A DNA stretch of 64,000 nucleotides from Arenicola marina (taxonomy: Eukaryota > Annelida > Polychaeta > Arenicolidae), in NCBI GenBank assembly GCA_964019135.1, contig OZ025248.1:55297670-55361669 (forward strand), in the 5' to 3' direction. The translations under genes and the position numbers were made by a program. Shown here in pieces: positions 35,481 to 47,164 of this stretch (positions within the stretch are counted from its first letter, which is position 1; each line of letters starts with the position of its first letter). Under the pieces are notes generated by a model that ran no database searches, was not told where the DNA came from, and saw nothing but the letters and a program-made list of their open reading frames with translations.

Positions 35481-36790
35481 TGTAACAGGGCCTACGGCAC
35501 GAAAACAACAGCAACGTATTACTGATGTGCTGGCTGGCAGCGATGGTTTTATTAATCTATAAAACGAAAACGAGGCAAAGATCATGTGGTTACATAACCG
35601 ATATGAAACGCATATGCCACCTCAAATACTGATAACTGACAATTTATAACACATTATTAATGCTATAAGTCACCCATAAAGTGAACTTCTTAAAGCGGGT
35701 GTCCAACCTAATTTAATCGCGATCTGCACCGAAAGTTTATATCTTAAAATTAAATTGGCGATTGTTAACGCTTCGTTTCGGCCCACTGGTAAGGAGAAAA
35801 AAATGAAGGCAACCCGCCCCCAGCAATGTCAAGCAGAGCGCCATTTTGCCGGGAGCAGTGACGCATATTGTGACTATTCATATGGCGCCGCCTTACGTTA
35901 TAACTCGCGGAGAGAGAGAGATTGGGGCAGCGATTTACAGAAGAACAGCGGCAGTTCCAAGCCTCGCAGTAGCGCAAGATCTTAGTGGTTCATGGAAAGA
36001 TACCGTCCAAACAAATTGATATACGTCTTGCGACAATTGACTCTGCAACAATGCCATGATTGGAGTTAGAATCGCTGCTATTTATATTAGCGATTATCAC
36101 GCGCTCTTGTTTTGCTCACACAATAGGCGCAATTTCCGGTTTGAATAAATTAGAGTATCGCCTCCTGATTGGTCAATTGCGGACACGCCTCCAAAAAGGG
36201 CTGCCGCCTGGGTAGACGGCGAAATCGTGCCTGGCGGTCACTTCTAAATTTTATTGTGAGCTATAGATAGAACGAAAAATTCTATAATTTGGAGGATAGA
36301 CAATTGGGTATTATATGAATCGGTAAAGCAGCGTTAGAGGCCAGGCTGGCGGTTCCCTTTAAGCAATACAATGGTACTTAAGTGTAACACGTACCTATAA
36401 AACGCCCTATCCTGTCGTTCCCTCTCCACGCCATGTGAGGAGAAGGTTCCAGCTCACTGGAGCCTTTGTGGCGGCCGCACCCGGTCCTGTGAGGACCAAG
36501 TTGAGAGAGGGACGAGAAACCCGCGCGCACCGGCTTATATATGGAGGAAACTCACTCCCGACATGCTCTGCTCTGGCCTAATTATGACGTTTTAATTGGT
36601 CATGTGAACAAACAAAAGCCACATGGCGGCAGACACTCCCATAAACAGATCGTTACGTGTTAAAACCAGAGAACACTAAATGGGTCGGTAATGGCATGAG
36701 ATAAAATAAATGCAGCAGGTATGAACTAATTTACTAGAGTATAATAAATACAGGTTTCTTGCGGCGCGAAGGATATTTCACTCCGTTAAA
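35481..36790 (-). repeat. Right LTR (5' LTR on the minus strand), interrupted
   Basis: About 641 bp of LTR after subtracting the TTAA-flanked insertion. Starts TGTAACAGGGCC; the far end reads CTCCGTTAAA, so the terminal CA is lost or mutated. Confidence 0.88.
35694..36358. mobile_element. TTAA-flanked insertion inside the right LTR, 665 bp
   Basis: The left LTR reads GAACTTCCTAAACAATAC; the right LTR has TTAA, then 665 extra bases, then TTAA and GCAATAC. The insertion begins AGCGGGTGTCC and ends GGCGGTTCCCT, so the ends share only short inverted similarity (AAGCGG / AAGGG). TTAA target duplication is typical of piggyBac-type elements. No transposase ORF. Confidence 0.8.
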
Positions 36791-37396
36791 GTGAATAACG
36801 AAAGGAAGCATTTCGTGCTGGGTCTCGCTTCTGATAACCGCCGGATCGTCGGACCCCCATTCCCCCACCCTCACCCTGGGTCCGCCACCGGTTTATCAGG
36901 GTTTTAGGATTGACTCTTTGAGTTTTTTAGAATGAACTAAACCAGTATGGCACGATATAGCCTTACAGGCTAAAAGTGCCGTTTAACCCTAATCAAATCA
37001 ACCGACACCGGTTTAATGAAACTGCTCCTTGTGGGGCGGCCAATATAATCGTTTTTTTTTCTTGGTGGTTTTTGCATCCGTGTATGTACTTGGGGGTGGA
37101 TCCATGCCAGTATACTTAGGCTATATCGTCGGTTTAGGCCTGTCTGTTTGTTATATTCACATTGCTATGCCGTTATGTAACAAAAGAGAGGGAGACCTGT
37201 CATAAAACTCACTAAATGTTACGTAGTTAAGTGGCGCCAGTCAGTGGTTTTCCCCTTGTGACCTTGAACTTTGATATCGCGTTGTTTTAAAGTATTCAAC
37301 AGATAGTGGTTTCAATGGTGCATTCAATGTTCATATATCGGCCGTCCGAACTTCAGTTCTGAAGGCCAAGTAGTAGATGAACACTAATTACGGTAT
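36791..37396. other. Intergenic stretch, no feature recognised
   Basis: No ORF above 60 codons, no RNA gene. A short inverted motif (ACCGGTTTA... near 36890 and 37010) may mark a small MITE but is too degenerate to call. Confidence 0.4.
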
Positions 37397-38115
37397 AGGG
37401 CTGGATTGTCACCACGGGATCTGATCGAGACCCCACAAAGCAGGGATAGGCCTTATGCTCTACGTCAATGCTATAGAACCAACGGCCTGTGATGCGTACC
37501 TTCCGGTGGTTGTTTACCTTCACGCGCGTCCCACTAAAAAATTGGCTTTGACGGGCAACTAACCACTGAATTTGATGCGCGTATTAAAAATATAACCATC
37601 AGAGGCGGTTTATGCAATGGATGAGCGGTTAGACAGTCGATAAACCAGAATGCGAATGTGAATTCATGTAAGTGTCATGTGCGGTTCTCCCTGTCATGTG
37701 ACGCAATAATAATCATGACTCCCATGTCTGCGGGCGGTATCTATGGCTACGTAACAACGTTGCTTATATATTGGACTGACCAGGCGAGGATCCGTTTGTC
37801 GCAGTTTGTAAACATCGATGATTCCTCTCAAAATATAAAGAAATGTGTTATATTTAACCATATTATGATTGTATAGTTGGGAATGCCTGAAGCAAAGCAA
37901 ACAAAAACCATTTTCACACCCACTCGATTCTTCACGTATAAACCGCGCAGCAGGCCAGTTCCCAACACTCAAACGTTGACTACATTGGATGTGCGTCACG
38001 CAGCTGTAGCAAGGCACCAGTGTCATGCGCACACGTTCAAAGAGCACGCGTTTTTTTGTTGGTCCCCAAAGCACCCAGGCCGGAAATAGAATTCGCGAGA
38101 ACTGTAACGCCCTAT
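37397..38115. mobile_element. Dispersed ~0.8-kb repeat, copy 2
   Basis: Second copy of the element at 21362-22165, same orientation. The overlapping ORFs have no transposase motif. A G-tract follows at 38236. Confidence 0.65.
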
Positions 38116-40019
38116 TGTATTCACGAAAAACCGAATCCATTGGGTGCGAGTTGCCATAACATAACATAATGAACATAACTGAGACAATGGCGACAACATA
38201 CGTGACAACCAGCGCTCATTCTAACTTGATGGCTTTGGGGGGGGGGGGGGGTGAGGGGCGGGGGCTGTAATATCTATATACCCATATATAATCATGACCA
38301 AAATAACCATTTTTCTAACCCTAACGGGCATGATAATTAATTACCTGTTTTAGTGAAGTTTCTTGATATGCAATATTTCTTTGGATTTTACAGAAAGAAA
38401 AGATCGCCGAATAAAAGGAAGGTACGACTTAAGCGACGGCTTCCATTTTAACGACAAGAGCGGCAAAATACGAGGTGAATGAGTGAATATGAGTAGCCCT
38501 GTGTTGTCTTTCCCGTGTGCTTCCGTGTTGTTGGATTCTATAGATTGACGGCGTGTTTTAGTGGCGACAAAAGTTCCTCAAAGGGTAGCACATTCGGAAA
38601 CTTACCCGAGATCTTTAGCCCCAATATTACCGTTATTGCAATCGCTGTGACCTTGACCTTTAACCTTTTGACTTGGGTGACGAGTTTGTTGCAGCTCTAT
38701 TGCGTAACTATGAGACACTAAAGACATCAAGCCCTTGTGTGTAGCAGGGAGACCTGCAATTTTCGAGTGAAACAGACGTACATACTTACAAACACACTAA
38801 CAAAGAAACCAACCGACATATATCGAAAATTTTAAATTTTCGTCATAATAATTCCATACGTCTTATTTGATTACAGCGTAAGAAACGACACACTAATTTA
38901 ATTCAATAGAGGGAACTGAATAATAAAAATGGAAGGCACCGTGCGTCATGACGGCACAATGGTGACCATGGTAACGGCTGTAAGATGACGGTGTCAAAGC
39001 GTTGGTGGTCGATGGCAATAAAGGCCTTGGGATCTGCCGTTGTATTCGGCTTGGCTTGTCCTCATGGGCCGGATGTTGCGTGAAGGTTATCGCTGTTGAC
39101 ATTGCTGTTGCAACCCCTAGCGTCGCCTGCTTTCTCAGACAGGGTGTGGCCCATTGAGAAGACTATTATAATGGGCTTCTCACGCGGATAAAATAACGAG
39201 AAGGCATCGCAGCTGACGAATGGTTGGATGAGACTGTAGCATTCGCTGCCTGGTCTCATGGTTTTAGGCCTATGCTTATATTCTACCTGGTCGGTATCTG
39301 GGGCGTAGCCTCAGTTCTGTGGTTGTAGAAAGAACAAAAAAACAGTGCCCGTCTACAGCCATAGAGCCAACCAAGTATTTTACCCCTGAACGTCTTGGGT
39401 TTCCGTCAAAGGGCTGCTCTGTAAAACAAACTAAGCAACTCTCACCGCCAAATCCATTATTTATATTTTTAACTTCATAGATGTTATGTCCCTCGGTAGC
39501 ACCGTTGATAACTTTCAACAGACTGGTTGTTCCATGACTTGTCCACACGGAACAAATTCCTTATATGTATTATCCGCGTAAAAGAACATGTCATTGCCAA
39601 GAACCTCGAAAAGAAGGGACACAAGATTAAGGAACACCAGCATTGATATTCTTGCTTTTCTAGGCACATCTGTCACGCCGTGGCTTGCTGGCTACGAATA
39701 TATACCAAGCAGCCTATCTTTTTTGGAGAAGCACTTTATAAATGTTATGATCTCCCTTCATATTAATTATTGTCGGCGCGCAACTAAATCGTTGTCAAGA
39801 ACTGTCCTCTTCAAGCTGTTCAAATATTTGGGAATGAACGCCATTGGTATTGTTAACCTATGCATGGCCCCCATATACTTCACTACTACTACTGAATTGA
39901 CACTGTATCGCTGCTTAGGACATATATCTCACATACAAGATGGACTCCAGAGCCTCACTTGAAGGATAAATCTCTATCGATTGAAGATTGAACAAAGTTC
40001 AATGATGTGAATGACACCT
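38116..40019. other. Intergenic stretch without recognised genes
   Basis: Contains a GACCTTGACCTTTAACC motif at 38648-38668 related to 10190-10215, with an ACAGACGTACATACTTACAA tail, possibly a retroelement 3' end. The ORFs here (up to 124 codons at 39588-39962) show no motif I recognise. Confidence 0.4.
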
Positions 40020-40290
40020 ATAAGGTTCGTTGGTTGGTTGTGTATTCAGGACGCTTCAACCACTTTAGGTCATATCGCGTCAATTGGAGAAGGAAGGAAG
40101 AGTGAAGCCATGTCCCCGGGGTAATCCCCTACTCTTTGCGAAGAAGGAAATGGGATCTTTATCCTGCGACCACACAGATATGGCCACAGCGGGGATGGAA
40201 CCACTGACCCACGTGCCGTCAGGCTCTCAGGTGGCCAGAGCACTCAATGCGAGCGCCCTAACCCACTGAGCTATCGGGCCGGCCCCCGGG
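40020..40290 (-). mobile_element. tRNA-derived SINE-like element
   Basis: On the minus strand a tRNA-like head carries an A box (TAGCTCAGTGGGTTAGGGCG at 40253-40272) and a B box (GGTTCCATCCC at 40192-40202), the internal RNA polymerase III promoter. A body follows (TCTGTGTGGTCGCAGGATAA, CGCAAAGAGTAGGGGATTAC, GCGTCCTGAATACACAACCA). The A-B spacing is longer than in a true tRNA and no cloverleaf closes, so this is not a tRNA gene. Related copies lie at 29815-29960 and 43250-43390. Confidence 0.7.
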
Positions 40291-41700
40291 CACCAAAGGC
40301 CACGTCAAGATGTTTCATATCAGGCCGAACCACGGACATGGAGACTCGTGCACCTCCGTTTTGCGGATTTCATTATTTATAAAATAAAATTTTCTGGGCG
40401 GAAATTAGCATATTTGGCCGAAAATGGGTTAAAATGGGCGTTATAGTTTCAAAATAAGACTCGTTGCCACTTTACCATGACGCCAGAGTTTTTCGCTGTA
40501 CACCATAGCGACGTAGGTCATGTAGCGTTATGTTCATACCAGCACGTTATGATCCGTGATGACGCTAATCGGAATCAAACATGAATATGGGCACATTATG
40601 ATATTAAATGTTTATCTGCATATACCATTAGATTGACATTTAAGGTGTTAATGCCACCACTCTTTTAGCAGATAAACAAATAAGAATGTGTTTCAGTGGG
40701 AGTTTACAGTTTTTGTTCCACGTAATCACTACATAAGCGTTCATCGAACAAGTAAAAATGAGGCCCGGCGGGTTGATCTGTTAGAGCATTGCATCTGAGC
40801 CTTATTTGGAAATTCCCCAATGATCTCACAAGATGACAGGTGAGCTTTCATGCAGTGCGTAGGCATCTGTTGTCTAGGGAATGGTGTTCTCATGGTTGAG
40901 GGCTGTTCGTTGAGTTCAACCCAATGAGCACAGGGAACATAAGGAATCTCAAGGTAAAAGCGCATGCGCTTTTATTCCCCTTTGACGTCTCTTTTCGCCC
41001 TCCCAAAACTTAAATTGCTTGATGCGAAAATAAGTGGAAAAAGTATGGTCTTCTACTCTTTGGGGCGTTATAACTCAGGACTGTAAGCGGGGAAGCACAG
41101 AAGAAAAATATGAGCTAAAGTTGTTTTGGCGTGGCAACAATTGTTTAAATGCATATTAAATCACGTACAGAAAGTTAAATCATCTTAATGTGACACTATT
41201 ATAAGAATGCGTTATGATTTGACCATATTTGTAATCACCAAGCAACATTAACTTCATTTAATATATTACTATTATATGATTTTTAAATTTCTATTCAACA
41301 GTTTCCTGTTATTATTATCGAATGACGGTGAACTTGGGGGAAGTGGCAGTAGCTTTATATATCCCTGTTCACTCAACCCTATGTTCGCTGCTTCAACTAT
41401 CATCTCAACAAAGTTGACAATAGCTAGGCCACAAATAAACCTACCATGTATCTCATCCCGCATGAGAAATGCAACAACAGATATGTATATTTCTGGACGC
41501 TTCCGCTTGGAGGGGTCATTCCACGCTGTTTGTTTCTCATTCACACCGTCAACTTGTTCCTGGCTAAAGCGTCAACTAGGATAATAATTGACCAGAATGA
41601 TACCACTTCGGCTTCAATTAGTCTTGGCCAGACATGTGCACCTGGTCGTGACGTCAGCACATGACACGTGGTCCGTATGACAAAAACATTGTTTACGGGC
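40291..41700. other. Intergenic stretch without recognised genes
   Basis: AT-rich, with ORFs of 60-102 codons on both strands and none with a domain signature. No repeat recognised apart from short simple runs. Confidence 0.4.
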
Positions 41701-41704
41701 AGTC

Positions 41705-41925
41705 AATGACGCGTCAACAGTCAGAGATCAACAGTCAGCGGTCAACAGTCAGCAGTACACAGGCAGCGGTCAACAGTCAGCGGTCAACAGTCAGCGCTCA
41801 ACAGTTAGAAGTCAACAATCAGTAATCAGCGATCGGCAGTCTACAGTCAACAATCAGTAATCAGCGATCGGCAGTCTACAGTCAACAATCAGTAATCAGC
41901 GATCGGCAGTCTACAGTCAACGATC
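41705..41925. repeat. Tandem repeats: GGTCAACAGTCAGC units, then a 35-bp unit x3
   Basis: 41705-41810 repeats (G)GTCAACAGTCAGC with variants; 41816-41920 repeats AATCAGTAATCAGCGATCGG plus CAGTCTACAGTCAAC three times. Confidence 0.85.
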
Positions 41926-42053
41926 CAACGTTAATCAGAAGCTATACAACCCCGTTACGCCGAAAAATATTCAAATGCAATTAAGTTTCCGGAACTCACC
42001 GCTCCAGTTGCACTCCTGCGGCATCTTCTCTCACATCCTGCAGCCCGTTGGTG

Positions 42054-42485
42054 TACCACTACATGCAGCCTCTGATGTACCACTTCCTGCAGCATCTGGT
42101 GTACCATGTCTTGCAGCCTCTGGTGTACCACTTCCTGCAGCCTCTGGTGTACCACTTCCGGCAGCCTCTGGTGTGCCACCTCCTGCAGCCTCTGGTGTAC
42201 CACTCCCAGCAGCCTCTGATGTACCATGTCTTGCAGCCTCTGGTGTACCACTTCCTGCAGCCTCTGGTGTACCACTTCCGGCAGCCTCTGGTGTGCCACT
42301 TCCTGCAGCCTCTGATGTACCATGTCTTGCAGCCTCTGGTGTACCACTTCCTGCAGCCTCTGATGTACCACTTCCGGCAGCCTCTGGTGTGCCACTTCCT
42401 GCAGCCTCTGGTGTACCACTTCCTGCAGCCTCTGATGTGCCACTTCATGCAGCCTCTGGTGTACCACTTCATGCAGCCTCTCCTT
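42054..42485. repeat. 24-bp minisatellite, about 18 copies
   Basis: Unit CCTCTGGTGTACCACTTC plus CTGCAG with variants. As 24 is a multiple of 3, each open frame repeats an octapeptide; two frames on each strand are open over 130-173 codons (VPLPAASG on plus, VVHQRLQE on minus). An upstream exon was not found, so I treat it as non-coding. Confidence 0.9.
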
Positions 42486-42609
42486 GCTTCATGTAAGAGA
42501 TACCTTTTTATGCAAATCAGTTTCTACCCATTTCTCTGCATTTCTATTCATCTATGACGTCACAACATACCCTCTCTCACACTTTTATTTCACGATTATT
42601 ATATTCACC

Positions 42610-42845
42610 ATCCTTCTGTACTATCAGAACTCTACATCTGACCATCAACAACATACTATTAGAACTCTACATCTGACCATCAACAACATACTATCAGAAC
42701 TCTACATCTTATCATCAACAAGATACTGTCCTCACCCTTCTATTGATAACCATCGGAACTCTACATCTGACCATCAACAACATACTGTCCTCACCCTTCT
42801 ATTGATAACCATCAGAACTCTACATCTGACCCTCAACAACATACT
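42610..42845. repeat. Imperfect ~35-bp tandem repeat
   Basis: AGAACTCTACATCTGACCAT plus CAACAACATACTATC, with a variant carrying an inserted CCTCACCCTTCTATTGATAA segment. About seven units. Confidence 0.8.
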
Positions 42846-43249
42846 TTCCTCACCCTGCTACTGCTGGTAACGAGAACTCCAGCTCTACCGCCCTTTCTAC
42901 GGACATACAATCGGTCTAATGTCCTTCACCTTCTCCGGGAGATGTCGCGATATATTACTTCCGGGTAAGTTAACGCGCAGTTGGTGCCAGCGACGTCACT
43001 TCCGCTGGAAGGCAACTGACGACAGAGACCAGCTGATCATAAATTTAATGACGCGTGGTTCGCTGCCTTAGCCTTTCGTCCTTGTCGAGAGTGTTTCGCT
43101 GTCTGAAGCAAGCGCGCGAGAACAATACGGATTACCATGAAACTGTTTTTTTGTTACCAGCTCCTACCAGACATTCTACACTGCACCGATATATAGAATA
43201 GAAAAGCTGCATGCAGCAAAGTTGGTCTAAATTAGTCAATTCATATCTC

Positions 43250-43390
43250 CGGGAGTAATCCCCTACTCTTTACGAAGTAAGACAATTATCCCGCACAGAC
43301 CTCGCCACTTGCACAGCTATGGTTCGAACCAGGCACCGGCGGCTTGGGCTGGCCTAGCGGTGTACATTAGACAATAGCCGACCGCGTTAT
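43250..43390 (-). mobile_element. SINE-like element, third copy (degenerate)
   Basis: Shares the body CGTAAAGAGTAGGGGATTAC and the preceding tRNA-like B box (GGTTCGAACCA at 43319-43330, minus strand) with the 40020-40290 copy. The A box is decayed. Confidence 0.5.
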
Positions 43391-43888
43391 TTAACCAATA
43401 AATGTCTTCTTGACGGTGATAATGTTTACTTCATTGTGCGATGAATACAATACAGGCTTCGACTTGCTCTTGTTTCAGTGATTGGAATATTTATCACCCG
43501 AGTAGTAAAACTTTGCTACCTTTTAGCTGTCGTTGTGCTTAATATGGTGGACACATCTGAACTTCAGCTCTCTTGCTGTCGGACTGTTGTCGGCAGTTAT
43601 GTCGCTCTTGTGGTCGGTTCTCAAATGTAATGTCCGGCAAACAGCGGTGATCATGCGAGGACAAACTTAACTGAGCGATAAAACGTCGATGAGAAGTACA
43701 TTCCAAAGTGGCGTCCTTGCGTTAACTTGAGTCGCAAGACGGCCTGCTTTATACCTTGCTTCAGCTTGTTGTGGTGGATGATTTTGTTATGTCGCTCGTT
43801 TGAACTGTTCCGAAATGTTCCCATCATGGCGTCAGGTGGTAGGTGGGGAGTGTGTGTGTGTGGGGGGGGGGGGGGGCGATAGGTCGTG

Positions 43889-44075
43889 ATACAGTCAAAC
43901 CCTGTTTATCCGACACCCGTTAATCCAGAAACCCCGCTACACAGTTCGACCTGTAACGGATTTCCACAATGCTAATTGCACTCTTTAATCCGACATTCGC
44001 TCTCCGACACCGACAGGGCTTTTCTGCAACCAAAGTGCCTATTTCTCTCGTTTATCCGACCAATTGGCCGTGAAG
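43889..44075 (-). mobile_element. Tigger/pogo-like transposon end
   Basis: ACAGTCAAACCCTGTTTATC-CGACACCCGTTAATCCAGAA and repeated TCCGACA motifs resemble the inverted ends of Tigger elements (pogo superfamily). A similar weaker motif (CGTTATCCGACAC) is at 46239-46251. No transposase domain was identified, so it is a fragment or an internally deleted element. Confidence 0.5.
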
Positions 44076-44149
44076 TTGAGCCGTGTTAAATGCTTTTGCC
44101 CCATTCTTTTGTTGTGATAAGTGGCCTGCGGACTTCCTCGGAAATGGGC

Positions 44150-45575
44150 TTTTCAATTCACCGTGAACTGAGAATGAGGAAAATAATTCTGTGAACTGGG
44201 AATATGGTATTAGCCGACCGCCATGATCAAGGATTGTCATTAATCGTGAACTGGAATCTTCATATTAAATAACCGTGATTCGAGAAATCGTCAATTTAAT
44301 ATTTTTTGTAGCTTGCTGAGTGTGTAAATGGCCAAATCCCACCGCTGCCACCAAACTGTAGCGTAACGGTTGTATAGTTTGGGTAAAATGTCAGGAAGGG
44401 GGCATTTTATGCCGCGATATTGTTAAGCATTCTCGGTTTAACCCAGATTAAATAACCCAGCAATAAGGCAAATAAAGTAGGTACAATTCAAATGATTTAT
44501 TCTGGATGAACCATCAATCGCTGCAACCACATACAAATATATGACAAATTTCTCCATGTTACTTGAATATTTCAATTGGAGGTACCAATAACATAAGTAT
44601 CACTGCAACTACTGCACATATTTTCTCTTACTAATTCAATCTGTCCTCTCATTGCCTAATTGCTGGCCTGATCTATCTCTCACACTATTTCTCTTATTCC
44701 CAAGTGAATTCTCCATATTTCATTTGCTGATTCCACTAAATATAGCTCCACGTATATCTTTCTGATCTAGACCCTCTTATATAAGAGTATGGAAAAGCGG
44801 TGCGCGGGTGAAGCGCAAGGAATGGAGAGAAAAGGAGTGCGCGGGTAAAGCGCAAGGAATAGAGAAAAAAGAGGTGCGCGGGTGAAACGCAAGGAATAGA
44901 GAGAAAAGAGGTGCGCGGGTAAAGCGCAAGGAATAGAGAAAAAAGAGGTGCGCGGGTGAAACGCAAGGAATAGAGAGAAAAGAGGTGCGCGGGTAAAGCG
45001 CGAAGAGGAGAGTAAGAGGTGTGCGGGTGAAGCGCAAGGAATGGAGAGAAAAGAGGTAGGCGGGTAAAGCGCGAGAAATAGAGAAAAAAGAGGTGCGCGG
45101 GTGAAGCAGAAGGAATAGAGAGACAAGAGGTGCGCGGCTGAAGCGCAAGGAATAGAGAGAAAAGAGGTGCGCGGGTGAAGCGCAAGTAATAGAGAGAAAA
45201 GAGGTGGGCGGGTAAAGTGCAAGGAATAGAGAGAAAAGCGGTGCGCGGGTGAAGCGTAAGGAATAGAGAGAAAAGAGGTGCGCGGGTAAAGCGCAAGGAA
45301 TAGAGAGAAAAGCGGTGCGCGGGTGAAGCGCAAGAATGGAGAGAAAAGAGGTGGGCGGGTAAAGTGCAAGGAATAGAGAAAAAAGAGGTGCGCGGGTGAA
45401 GCGCAAGGCATAGAAAGAAACCTACTTCTTCCCGCCATTACGCTTGTCCTCATATGCTGTGCTATTTATCATTCCGCTAATTCCCCTATGCAAATTCGCT
45501 ACATTTTTAATTCATCGTGATCTGGGAATCAACAAAAAATTATTCCTCCTGAACTGGCAACATGACCCTTCCTGC
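44150..45575. repeat. GTGAACTGGGAAT repeat, copy 2, split by a satellite
   Basis: 44150-44290 matches the left part of 22700-22970 and 45505-45575 matches its right part. The 1.2 kb between them holds AT-rich sequence and the 37-bp satellite. So sequence was gained inside the repeat, or lost from the other copy. Confidence 0.55.
44795..45412. repeat. 37-bp minisatellite, about 17 copies
   Basis: Unit GAGGTGCGCGGGTGAAGCGC plus AAGGAATAGAGAGAAAA. All three minus-strand frames stay open for 186-228 codons because the period is not a multiple of 3 and the unit lacks minus-strand stops. A repeat artefact, not a gene. Confidence 0.92.
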
Positions 45576-47160
45576 CACCCACCCCGCTAAAGATGTCTTT
45601 GTGTACTTTACACAAATTCCAAAGAGCTTTCAGACTGTAATCGTTAAACAATAAAAGGGTTTCTTGAAGTTATTAATTGGATAACGCCATGTCACACTTC
45701 TCTTAATTTCTCTTCAATCAACACATCGAACCATAACCGATCAATCCAAATGATAACTTCAGGTAGCTTCCTATAAAACGAATGATAGAGCCGTTCCTCG
45801 TCACGGCAACTCGGCTCCACTGTTGACAATGTTACGTCAGCCCAGGCGTATGACGCTATTTATGACGCTATTGAAACCAGTGATGCTTTGACATTCCGAC
45901 ATTTTCGCACGCGCCTCCCTGCCAACGGAACAGTGATGGTGCGGGGGGCGACGATGACGACGAGTCACCAGCTCATGTCAATCCTTTCATATAAAGAGGC
46001 ACGGATGGTAGTCAGTACGGCGTCAGAGGTCGTCCAGTGTAATGCAAACGTGTGCGCCAAACACCTGAAGCATATCGCAAGTTTGCTAAAAGAACTAATC
46101 TGCCAATATTCGTATGCAATGCGCTTGCGATTCTTTCTTACAAATTGAAGTTTTTCCACATGTGAACGATCGCTTATTGCCGAAGGGTCATTCAAGTCAC
46201 ACCAACACATAGAATTTCTGAATTCGTTAATCAGACATATTCGTTATCCGACACAAAATCATGTGTAACCGAATGTCTCGGATTAGCTTCGTGAACGGTA
46301 AAAATTGGAGACTAACACGATATCCATTCAGAATACTACCAACGCCCCCATCCCAACCCATCCACGTTCTCCACCCCCCCCCCCCCGCCCGCCTGTAGCT
46401 AGTCCTCCACTTCTCTATGGTGAGACACAACAGCGAGCGCCCGGGCGTGTTGACGAAGGAAGGCGGCAAACACCCACTAGGTCGGTGAGAGGGGAAGGTT
46501 GGGAGGGGGGGGGGGGGGTGGAAGAAGGGGTGGTGACATCACTGTGGAAGTAATGGGTCGCGGTAGGAAGGGTGGTGTCGGGGGGCGGGGGGGGGGTAGA
46601 GGGGTAGGGTATTACTCGGTGGGGGGGTTGGGGGTTGGGAGGGGGTAACAGTGGCGATGGAAAAAATAAATAACTTGTATTTGGATGAGTGGCGTGAGGA
46701 AGGACAGAGGAGGTGGAGCTCCGGCGTATGGGTGGGTGGGGGTGAGGGGGTGGGCCAGACCATAAGGGACTCGGAGGAGCGGGTGGCAGTCCCTACCCCA
46801 CGGCTCTCTGACCCTTGGGGGTTGGTCCACAACCTCGATCCCAGCTGGCAGACATATCTGGGATAAGCAAATACAACGTGACTTATTATTCCATAATGTA
46901 TTTCGAAACATACTTTTTTTAGTTGTGTATTGCGTAGACCTGCGTTGGGGAATGAGATAAGGAAAGGGCGGTTGAATGGTGCTAATCAGACACAGTCGTG
47001 TCAACTGGTGCAGACTTGTCCATTGCTGGTGAACGAGTCAGGCGTATAGTGCTGTGTATTGTAGCACACACAAATTGTAGTCAATGAGCCGCTGTATAAT
47101 ACAACGATGCCAGCTGCTGGCTAAAATTATTTCCGAGAATCCTAATAGTAATAAAGTGAT
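45576..47160. other. Intergenic stretch, G/C-tract rich, no recognised genes
   Basis: Contains a C-tract near 46373-46387 and purine-rich G-tracts at 46500-46640. The 86-codon plus ORF at 45888-46148 and the minus ORFs at 46539-47004 have no recognised motif. Confidence 0.4.
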
Positions 47161-47164
47161 AGGC

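Larger units (their letters stand above)
32872..36790 (-). mobile_element. Short non-autonomous LTR retrotransposon, minus strand
   Basis: Two related LTRs (32872-33515 and 35481-36790, the latter enlarged by an insertion) enclose a 1.97-kb internal region. On the minus strand the 5' LTR is at the right and is followed by a primer site matching tRNA-Asn; a purine tract (GATGGGGGCGG) precedes the left LTR, as a polypurine tract should. The left LTR ends are TGTAAC...GTTACA. No protease, reverse transcriptase or integrase is present, so it would depend on proteins from another element. No target-site duplication was recognised. Confidence 0.85.

Noticed and set aside
39588..39962. 124-codon plus-strand ORF
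   Set aside because: Composition and motifs unconvincing; no splice or promoter support.
40192..40285. tRNA gene candidate on the minus strand
   Set aside because: Good A and B boxes but wrong spacing, no closing acceptor stem or anticodon arm, and a SINE body follows.
41955..42557. ORFs of 137-173 codons on both strands
   Set aside because: 24-bp repeat artefacts without splice or promoter context.
44736..45453. Three overlapping minus-strand ORFs of 186-228 codons
   Set aside because: All frames of a 37-bp repeat without stops; not a gene.
45888..46148. Possible transposase fragment, 86 codons
   Set aside because: Lies between two Tigger-like motifs, but no DDE-type or helix-turn-helix motif was recognised.
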